Positions 1 through 4,750 of a stretch of 10,086 nt of DNA are shown here, piece by piece. The notes beneath the pieces are model-generated. The model made no database searches. It had not been told where the DNA came from and worked only from the letters and a program-made list of their open reading frames with translations. How positions within the stretch are numbered: the first letter of the stretch is position 1; every line of letters starts with the position of its first letter. A program made the translations under genes and the position numbers. The stretch spans positions 1 to 10,086 of the forward strand of contig JBDLID010000108.1 in NCBI GenBank assembly GCA_039715055.1. The letters run 5' to 3'. The DNA comes from JBDLID01 sp039715055. GTDB lineage: Bacteria; Desulfobacterota; Desulfobulbia; Desulfobulbales; Desulfocapsaceae.

Positions 1-870
1 GAGAGTATCAACATCATGGGAACCCGTTCCGGCGGGGCCATGAAAGAACGAGTGCAGGGCCCGGTTCAGGAGATGGCCAAGGAAGAGGCCGAGGCCGGCG
101 CATCGTATCTTGATCTCAATATCGGCCCCGCACGCAAGGACGGCACAGAGCTGATGCCCTGGGCAGTAGAGACTGTTGAGGCGGTTACTGATGTTCCGCT
201 CTGCCTGGACACCACCAACACCGACGCCATGGCCGCCGGCTTCAAAGTTGTGAAGAATAAGGAAAAGGCCATCATGAACTCCATCTCCGCCCAGCCCGAG
301 CGGATGGAAAAACTGATCCCGGTGGCCGCCGAATCAGGCTGTGATGTCATTGCCCTGCTCTGGGGCCCCGATGGAATGCCCCGCGACTCAAACGAGCGTG
401 CCGCCATGGCCGTTGACCTGATGATGGCCCTCAACGAGGCCGGAATCCCCAACGAAAAAATCCTTTTTGATCCCATTGGAACTCCCATCACCCTGGGCGC
501 GGACCAGATTGCATCAGGTCTCGAGTTCATGATGATGCTGGCTGATATCGCACCGGGATCCGGTTCCACGGTGGGGTTGTCCAATGTTTCCAACGGTGTT
601 GCCGAGAACCTGCGTAAATACCTGGATCGGACCTACCTGATCATGCTCATGAAGTACGGTATCTCGACTGCCATCGTCAACTCCTACGATGAAGAGCTGA
701 TGGCGATCTGCAAAGGTGAACGTCAGGATCTGGTGGACATGGTTCACGGTATGATGGACGGCACCGATCCGGATCCATCCGGACTTACAGGAACTGCCAT
801 TGAGCACTACAAGACCTACAAGGCGCTTTCCGGCCAGACTGTCTTTTCCGAGTCCTGGCTCGAGCTGTAG
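1..870 (+). CDS. acsE: Methyltetrahydrofolate:corrinoid/iron-sulfur protein methyltransferase (AcsE-like, pterin-binding), 5' end cut
   Basis: The frame is open from base 1 (reading ESINIMGTRSGG), so the first ATG at 16 is internal and only about ten N-terminal residues should be missing. The protein follows the pterin-binding TIM barrel of AcsE/MeTr motif by motif: an N-terminal GE-S-IN (family GERIN), LDLNIGP, CLDTTN (family CLDSTN, with the catalytic-site Asp), a MNS strand end, GMPRDSNER, FDPIGTP, GLSNVSNG (with the Asn that assists N5-methyl activation) and a C-terminal QTVFSESW. The family transfers the methyl group of methyl-tetrahydrofolate to the cob(I)amide of the corrinoid/iron-sulfur protein, the last step of the methyl branch of the Wood-Ljungdahl pathway, in the cytoplasm. 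An insert of roughly 20 residues precedes the last strand compared with the Moorella enzyme as I remember it. Annotation pipelines often label such proteins dihydropteroate synthase. The usual acs partners would lie upstream, outside the window. Confidence 0.85.
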   Translation, partial: ESINIMGTRSGGAMKERVQGPVQEMAKEEAEAGASYLDLNIGPARKDGTELMPWAVETVEAVTDVPLCLDTTNTDAMAAGFKVVKNKEKAIMNSISAQPERMEKLIPVAAESGCDVIALLWGPDGMPRDSNERAAMAVDLMMALNEAGIPNEKILFDPIGTPITLGADQIASGLEFMMMLADIAPGSGSTVGLSNVSNGVAENLRKYLDRTYLIMLMKYGISTAIVNSYDEELMAICKGERQDLVDMVHGMMDGTDPDPSGLTGTAIEHYKTYKALSGQTVFSESWLEL

Positions 871-893
871 ACGAAAAAAACAAATTCTGCCGG

Positions 894-925
894 CAATGCC
901 CTTTCGCTTCGGCGGAGGGGCATTG
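894..925 (+). terminator. UUCG-capped hairpin after acsE
   Basis: A 14-bp stem (894-907 with 912-925, two G-T wobbles) closes on a TTCG tetraloop flanked by C and G, the very stable C(UUCG)G motif. It lies 24 bases after the acsE stop. The plus-strand 3' side (TCATTTGC) has only a weak T run, so plus-strand termination may be partial or factor-assisted. A run of seven A at 874-880 would give a T tract on the opposite strand. Confidence 0.65.
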
Positions 926-963
926 TCATTTGCAGAAGCCACTGTTTTTACGTTATTAACACA

Positions 964-1509
964 ATGAGTGAACCACTCAGCCACCATATAGTTTACGGCA
1001 CCCTCTCCGACTATCTCACCGGAGAGGAACTCACCGACACCGATGACGAACGGTTTCGGCAGCAGCTGGCCAAAATGATGGTTGAGGAAAAGGGGTATGA
1101 CAGGGAGCAGCTTGAACCCAGGCTCTTTATCGAGACACTGTTTTCAAGCCAGTTTGTTCGTTCAACCATCGACATCACCGTCAGCTGTTGTGGAAAAAGA
1201 GCCCTTGTCCTCCGCTATGGACCCGGTTCCCTTGTCAGTCGTGAACGATCAGCCATTGCCGCTGCCCGTGTCATTGACAAGCTATACCAGCTGCCCCTTG
1301 CGGTGGTGACCAACGGACGCGATGCCGAGTTGCTCGACACTGCCGACGGCCGGGTACTGGCAACCGGAATGGAAGCAATTCCGAACAGTGAAAAAATCGA
1401 GGAATTACTGGAGGGACTTGACTTTCGTCCTCCCCTGGAAGATAAAAAACGGGAAAGGGAACTGCGGATCTTAAATGCCTTTGATGTACAGATCTGCTGC
1501 CGAAAATAA
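964..1509 (+). CDS. Stand-alone HsdR N-terminal-domain-like protein, probably catalytically degenerate
   Basis: This 181-residue protein resembles the N-terminal domain of type I restriction HsdR subunits (HSDR_N_2 type). The visible family features are VEEKGYDREQLEPR (40-53), an Asp in a strand (STIDITV, D70), a second strand where the family has an E-x-K core, and VVTNGRDAELLD (114-125), matching the usual LTNG strand. The second strand reads ALVLRYGPGSL (80-90), so the Glu and Lys of the PD-(D/E)xK site appear replaced by Leu83 and Tyr85. No helicase or methylase genes adjoin it, so it is unlikely to be part of a restriction system, and its function is unknown. No good Shine-Dalgarno precedes the ATG at 964, so the start is uncertain. 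It lies between two hairpins and may be monocistronic. Confidence 0.75.
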   Translation: MSEPLSHHIVYGTLSDYLTGEELTDTDDERFRQQLAKMMVEEKGYDREQLEPRLFIETLFSSQFVRSTIDITVSCCGKRALVLRYGPGSLVSRERSAIAAARVIDKLYQLPLAVVTNGRDAELLDTADGRVLATGMEAIPNSEKIEELLEGLDFRPPLEDKKRERELRILNAFDVQICCRK

Positions 1510-1517
1510 TTTAATTT

Positions 1518-1535
1518 TGTCGCCTGATGGCGACA
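1518..1535. other. Small hairpin between the HsdR-N-like gene and DAHP synthase
   Basis: A perfect 7-bp stem (TGTCGCC with GGCGACA) has a four-base TGAT loop and starts nine bases after the preceding stop codon. No T tract follows on either strand, so it is not a classic intrinsic terminator. It sits in the short leader of the DAHP synthase gene and could be a processing or stability element, or chance. Confidence 0.3.
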
Positions 1536-1566
1536 CACATGCAATAAATATCAACTGGTGACCACC

Positions 1567-2916
1567 ATGGCAACAACACAACAATCCTGGAACAAATCAA
1601 GCTGGCACAATTACACCGCCCTTCAACAACCCAACTGGCCGGACCAGAAGAGCTATGACGAAACACTCGGCAAACTCTCATCCCTGCCGCCGCTGGTCTT
1701 TGCCGGCGAGATCAGGGATCTCAAGAAGTTGCTTGCCAAGGCCTGTAAGGGGGATGCCTTCCTCGTCCAGGGTGGAGACTGCTCCGAGGAGTTTGCCCAG
1801 GTTACCGCGCCCAAGATTCGCGAGACCCTCAAGGTCCTTCTGCAGATGGCGGCAGTACTCACCTATGCCGGTGAAAAACCGGTGATCAAGGTTGGCCGGA
1901 TCGCCGGCCAGTTCGCCAAGCCCCGCTCCGCCGACATGGAAACCGTGAACGGCCAGGAGATCGCCTCCTACCGGGGAGACATGGTCAATGACGCTGCACC
2001 CGACAAGACGGCCCGTATTCCTGATGCCGGGCGGATGCTGCAGGGCTACTACAACGCCGCAGCCACACTCAACCTGCTGCGGGCCTTTACCCGCGGAGGT
2101 TTCAGCGCACTCAGCCGTGTTCATGCCTGGAACCAGGAGTTTGTCGCCCAGTCCCCCATGGGTCGATCCTATGAGAGGATGGCCAAGCAGATCAGCCAGG
2201 CCATCCAGTTCATGGAGACCATCGGCATCCCCACCGATATTCCCCAGATCAACCAGGCCCACTTCTTCACCTCCCATGAGGCGCTACTGCTCGGATATGA
2301 AGAATCACTGACCCGTGAAGATTCAACCAGCGGCGGCTGGTATGACTGCTCAGCGCATATGCTCTGGATCGGTGAGCGAACCCGTCAGCTGGACGGTGCC
2401 CATGTGGAGTTCCTGCGAGGAGTGCTCAACCCCATCGGGGTCAAGATTGGGCCCGACTATGACCTGGACAACGTCAAACAGCTCATCGAGGCCCTCAACC
2501 CGGACAACGAACCGGGCCGCCTTACCCTTATCACCCGGCTGGGCATGAAAAACATCGAGAAGGTGCTGCCACCGCTGCTGAGAGAATCCAAACGGGAAGG
2601 TTATAACATCGTCTGGAGCTGTGACCCCATGCACGCCAACACCTATACCGCCGAATCTGGTCACAAGACCCGGAACTACAACGACATTCTCTCCGAGATC
2701 ACCTGTTTCTTTGAGACCCACTGGGCGGAAGGCACTGTCCCCGGCGGTATCCACCTGGAGATGACCGGCGAAAATGTCACTGAATGCACCGGCGGAGCAC
2801 GCAATATCGTCGACGCCGAGCTGGCCCAGAACTACCTGACCACCTGCGACCCGCGTCTCAATGCCGAGCAGAGCCTGGAGGTCGCCTTCCAGATCGCTGA
2901 CATGATCAGGCGATAA
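1567..2916 (+). CDS. 3-deoxy-7-phosphoheptulonate (DAHP) synthase, class II
   Basis: The enzyme condenses phosphoenolpyruvate and erythrose 4-phosphate to DAHP, the first step of the shikimate pathway to aromatic amino acids. Length (449 residues) and motifs fit the class II (plant/mycobacterial, DAHP_synth_2) family. Counting from the upstream GTG at 1558, the metal ligands are Cys75 in QGGDCSEEF, His359 in CDPMHANT, Glu401 in HLEMTGENVTEC and Asp431 in TCDPRLNAEQ. These fall at nearly constant offset from Cys87, His369, Glu411 and Asp441 of the M. tuberculosis enzyme (there named AroG). KVGRIAGQFAKPRS supplies substrate-binding basic residues. I prefer ATG 1567 over GTG 1558 because GGTGA at 1557-1561 is a good anti-SD match five bases before it. 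The gene looks complete. The mycobacterial-type N-terminal extension appears short, so feedback control cannot be judged. Confidence 0.95.
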   Translation: MATTQQSWNKSSWHNYTALQQPNWPDQKSYDETLGKLSSLPPLVFAGEIRDLKKLLAKACKGDAFLVQGGDCSEEFAQVTAPKIRETLKVLLQMAAVLTYAGEKPVIKVGRIAGQFAKPRSADMETVNGQEIASYRGDMVNDAAPDKTARIPDAGRMLQGYYNAAATLNLLRAFTRGGFSALSRVHAWNQEFVAQSPMGRSYERMAKQISQAIQFMETIGIPTDIPQINQAHFFTSHEALLLGYEESLTREDSTSGGWYDCSAHMLWIGERTRQLDGAHVEFLRGVLNPIGVKIGPDYDLDNVKQLIEALNPDNEPGRLTLITRLGMKNIEKVLPPLLRESKREGYNIVWSCDPMHANTYTAESGHKTRNYNDILSEITCFFETHWAEGTVPGGIHLEMTGENVTECTGGARNIVDAELAQNYLTTCDPRLNAEQSLEVAFQIADMIRR

Positions 2917-2930
2917 CCCTTCCTCATAAG

Positions 2931-2963
2931 CCATACATCCGGGCCTGTACCCCGGATGTATGG
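2931..2963. terminator. Perfect 13-bp hairpin between convergent genes
   Basis: CCATACATCCGGG (2931-2943) and its exact complement (2951-2963) flank a seven-base loop. The hairpin fills the 54-bp gap between the DAHP synthase stop (2916) and the convergent regulator stop (2971), the expected place for a shared bidirectional terminator. Neither side has a T tract, so it may act by blocking readthrough or stabilising 3' ends rather than as a canonical intrinsic terminator. Confidence 0.6.
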
Positions 2964-2970
2964 TGCCGTG

Positions 2971-3978
2971 TCATGTCCCCTGCAACTCTTCAAAGGGGAC
3001 CTCGGGACTTCTCGTAAATTTCTCCCTGTATTCACTCGGCCGCAACCCGGTAAATTTTTTGAACAGCTTTCGAAAAAAACCGGGGTCGTCATATCCTACC
3101 GCGTAGCTGATCTCACTAAACGTCTGCCCCCCCTGCTCCAGCCGGTGCTTTGCCGCCTCCACCCTGACTCGCTGGAGATACAGCAAGGGACTGTCACCAG
3201 TGGCTGCCTTGAACCTTCTTTCCAGAGTTCTCTTGCCCAGGCCGTTTTCCAGAGCAAGACTCTCGATACTGAGAGGCCTGGAGTACTCACTCTCCAGTCG
3301 CTGCTGGATCTTCAAAATCAGCTTATCACCATGTTCATGCTGAAAGTTAAACACCGAATACGGTGACTGCAGACTGCGCCCCATGTCATGGACCAGGGCT
3401 TTGGCAGTATTGATCGCTATCTCACGACCGCAACTCTTTTCAACGACATACATGCTCAAATCGATAAAGGCATTGAAGGCACCTGAGCAGAGAATATCAC
3501 CGGAGTCGGTGATCAACCGCTCCACCTTGAGATCAACCAGTGGATAACGGGCCCGAAACTCTTCGGCCATGCCCCAGTGGGTGGTGGCGATTTTATGATC
3601 CAGCAGGCCGGTCTCAGCCAATACAAACGAACCGGTGCACACCGAGGCGAGAACGGCTCCAGACTCATACTGCTGCCTCAGCCAGGAAATAATATTTCCC
3701 TGGCGCTCCAGGGTCTGCTCGATATCGAGCAGCGCTGAAACGATGACCAGGTCACACCCATCGACGTCCTCCATGGCGCGATGGGCATTCACCTCTACGC
3801 CATTGAAACACTTGGCCGGTCGTCCACCGGGAGTGACAATCTCTACATTGAACAACGGCTCCGGCTCCTTGCCCTGTAGAAAATTCGAGGCCACCCCGAC
3901 CAGCGAAAGCACATCATGGGGCCCGGTAATTGTGGTGGCGGCGCTGTCGTCCAGGCCAAGAATCTTAACCGTTTTCAT
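2971..3978 (-). CDS. GlxA-type AraC-family transcriptional regulator (DJ-1/PfpI domain plus HTH)
   Basis: The protein has 335 residues, the usual size for GlxA-like regulators. Residues 1 to about 190 form a class I glutamine-amidotransferase-like (DJ-1/PfpI) sensor domain, with ASVCTGSFVLAETGLLD at 111-127 placing Cys114 at the nucleophile-elbow position. Residues about 215-321 are the two-HTH AraC DNA-binding domain: PLSIESLALENGLGKRTLERRF for the first HTH, FSEISYAVGYDDPGFFRKLFKKFTGLRPSEYR for the second. The start at 3978 is supported by GGAGGAG (3984-3990) five bases upstream. It is divergent from the monoheme cytochrome c gene, so autoregulation or control of that neighbour is plausible, but the ligand and targets are unknown. 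Members of this subfamily often respond to nitrogenous or small polar metabolites. That is family knowledge, not visible here. Confidence 0.92.
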   Translation of the reverse strand: MKTVKILGLDDSAATTITGPHDVLSLVGVASNFLQGKEPEPLFNVEIVTPGGRPAKCFNGVEVNAHRAMEDVDGCDLVIVSALLDIEQTLERQGNIISWLRQQYESGAVLASVCTGSFVLAETGLLDHKIATTHWGMAEEFRARYPLVDLKVERLITDSGDILCSGAFNAFIDLSMYVVEKSCGREIAINTAKALVHDMGRSLQSPYSVFNFQHEHGDKLILKIQQRLESEYSRPLSIESLALENGLGKRTLERRFKAATGDSPLLYLQRVRVEAAKHRLEQGGQTFSEISYAVGYDDPGFFRKLFKKFTGLRPSEYREKFTRSPEVPFEELQGT

Positions 3979-3983
3979 GTAAA

Positions 3984-3990
3984 CTCCTCC
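3984..3990 (-). promoter_or_regulatory. Shine-Dalgarno of the GlxA-type regulator
   Basis: Minus-strand GGAGGAG lies five bases before the ATG at 3978 and fixes this start. Confidence 0.8.
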
Positions 3991-4041
3991 CTTACTGGTG
4001 TCGCAATCAGACCTCTAAATGTCGTTTGTGCCACTTCTATT

Positions 4042-4069
4042 CTCTTTATATCTGTTTATACTCTTTATA
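4042..4069. repeat. Three tandem CTSTTTATA direct repeats in the divergent region
   Basis: CTCTTTATA at 4042-4050, CTGTTTATA at 4052-4060 and CTCTTTATA at 4061-4069 differ at one base only and are spaced 10 and 9 bp apart, close to one helical turn. They could be a regulator-binding array on one DNA face. Read on the minus strand each copy contains TATAAA or TATAAAC, so they also look like overlapping -10 elements for the regulator gene. Confidence 0.5.
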
Positions 4070-4074
4070 GTCAC
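4045..4074 (-). promoter_or_regulatory. Candidate promoter of the GlxA-type regulator
   Basis: On the minus strand, GTGACT (4074-4069, four of six matches to TTGACA) is followed after 18 bp by TATAAA (4050-4045, five of six to TATAAT). It would start transcription near 4038 and give a leader of about 60 bases. It coincides with the direct repeats, so a protein bound there would compete with RNA polymerase. This is pattern matching only. Confidence 0.35.
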
Positions 4075-4111
4075 TATATATTTTGATGATTGCAAAAAAG
4101 CCACAGATCCA

Positions 4112-4125
4112 CCACCAATTGGTGG
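4112..4125. promoter_or_regulatory. 14-bp perfect palindrome, candidate operator
   Basis: CCACCAATTGGTGG is its own reverse complement, in the 273-bp space between the divergent regulator and cytochrome c genes. It is about 130 bp upstream of the cytochrome start and sits between AT-rich tracts. The symmetry suits a dimeric regulator. AraC-type proteins usually bind direct repeats, so another factor may be involved. Confidence 0.45.
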
Positions 4126-4162
4126 CACCTTATCCACGGAACTTTTTTTATTAATTCATCAT

Positions 4163-4192
4163 TTTTCAGGCACATCCTGCACCCATTATATC
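4163..4192 (+). promoter_or_regulatory. Weak candidate promoter of the monoheme cytochrome c gene
   Basis: TTTTCA (4163-4168) and TATATC (4187-4192) each match the sigma-70 consensus at four of six positions with 18-bp spacing. If used, the transcript would begin around 4199, just before the leader hairpin at 4203. The match is weak and activator dependence is possible. Confidence 0.25.
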
Positions 4193-4202
4193 GGAAATAA
4201 CC

Positions 4203-4227
4203 GGAGACCATCGTCTCCCTGTTTTTT
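4203..4227 (+). terminator. Terminator-like hairpin plus T6 in the leader of the cytochrome c gene
   Basis: GGAGAC (4203-4208) pairs with GTCTCC (4213-4218) across a CATC loop. CTG and six T (4222-4227) follow shortly after, the layout of a small intrinsic terminator. It lies between the likely promoter region and the Shine-Dalgarno (GGAGGA at 4240-4245) of the gene starting at 4252, so it could be an attenuator, a roadblock to upstream transcription, or a 5' stabilising hairpin. The six-bp stem is short. Confidence 0.45.
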
Positions 4228-4251
4228 AACCCACATGACGGAGGAAACTGT

Positions 4252-4665
4252 ATGAGGCCTGTTCTGACCCTGCTCTGCACCGCTCTTCTTTTGACCACCT
4301 GGAGTCTTTCCAACAGTGAGGCAAGACCTAAAAAACGGTTGGATCCACGGACAAAAATGTGCCGTGAGCTCACTAAGATGCCGCTGGAGTGGGAGAGCGA
4401 GACATGGGGAAACGGTGGCAAGAAATTCAGGGCGGTCTGCCAGAGCTGTCACTCAGCCGGCGATGACGCCAAAGCCCCCTTTATCCATGCCGAGACTCAC
4501 ACATCGGAAGGGTGGAACCGTGTCTTTTCCAAGAGACTGGTGAAATGTTCCAGAAACGGCTCGTGGGCGTCGCTTTCCACAGAAGACATCATGCAGGTCA
4601 ACGACTATCTCTACCGCAACGGCGACTGGACGTATGATCCCAATGACGCCGACAGCTGCGGCTGA
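4252..4665 (+). CDS. Secreted monoheme c-type cytochrome
   Basis: A 137-residue protein begins with a classic signal peptide (basic MRP, hydrophobic LTLLCTALLLTTW, likely cleavage after SEA near residue 24), so it acts outside the cytoplasmic membrane. The single haem c site is CQSCH (63-67), preceded by the cytochrome c helix GNGGKKFRAV and followed by a last helix with LSTEDIMQVNDYLYRNG. No Met occupies the usual distal-ligand position. His79, His83, Cys99 and Met114 are alternatives. Two further Cys (37 and 135) could pair as a disulfide. The ATG at 4252 has GGAGGA seven bases upstream. It converges on the operon encoding a CydA-like/octaheme membrane protein and may be an electron carrier for it; that link is inferred from proximity only. 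Confidence 0.85.
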   Translation: MRPVLTLLCTALLLTTWSLSNSEARPKKRLDPRTKMCRELTKMPLEWESETWGNGGKKFRAVCQSCHSAGDDAKAPFIHAETHTSEGWNRVFSKRLVKCSRNGSWASLSTEDIMQVNDYLYRNGDWTYDPNDADSCG

Positions 4666-4675
4666 TAACGAGCTT

Positions 4676-4691
4676 ACTCCCGGTCGGGAGT
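4676..4691. other. Small hairpin downstream of the cytochrome c gene
   Basis: ACTCCC and GGGAGT form a perfect six-bp stem around a GGTC loop, 10 bases after the stop codon, with no T tract. The stronger terminator at 4721-4747 follows, so this may be a secondary 3'-end structure. Confidence 0.3.
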
Positions 4692-4720
4692 CATAACAAC
4701 AAACTGAAGTGGCCCAAAAC

Positions 4721-4747
4721 AAAGGGCGTCATTGCTGACGCCCTTTT
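4721..4747. terminator. Strong bidirectional intrinsic terminator
   Basis: A perfect 11-bp stem (4721-4731 with 4736-4746, arms AAAGGGCGTCA and TGACGCCCTTT) closes on TTGC. Reading plus, the stem ends in TTT and runs into TTCTATTATT. Reading minus, it ends in TTT followed by GTTTTGGG. It lies three bases from the stop of the minus-strand octaheme gene (4751) and about 55 bases after the plus-strand cytochrome stop, so it should serve both convergent units. Confidence 0.9.
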
Positions 4748-4750
4748 CTA

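Noticed and set aside
1678..2277. 199-residue minus-strand ORF inside the DAHP synthase gene
   Set aside because: It is a shadow of a strongly conserved enzyme with all metal ligands intact, and its translation is Gly/Leu-rich with no family signature.
4123..4138. TGGCAC resembling a sigma-54 -24 element
   Set aside because: The required GC of the -12 element is absent at the correct distance (the sequence there is CCACGG).
4130..4138. TTATCCACG, one mismatch from a DnaA box
   Set aside because: It is a single copy with no cluster, AT-rich unwinding repeats or dnaA/dnaN neighbours, so there is no support for an origin.
4019..4255. 78-residue plus-strand ORF with a hydrophobic N-terminus whose stop overlaps the cytochrome c start (ATGA)
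   Set aside because: No Shine-Dalgarno precedes 4019, the hydrophobic run comes from T-rich promoter-like DNA, and the ORF runs through the palindrome and the terminator-like hairpin. The overlap is probably chance.
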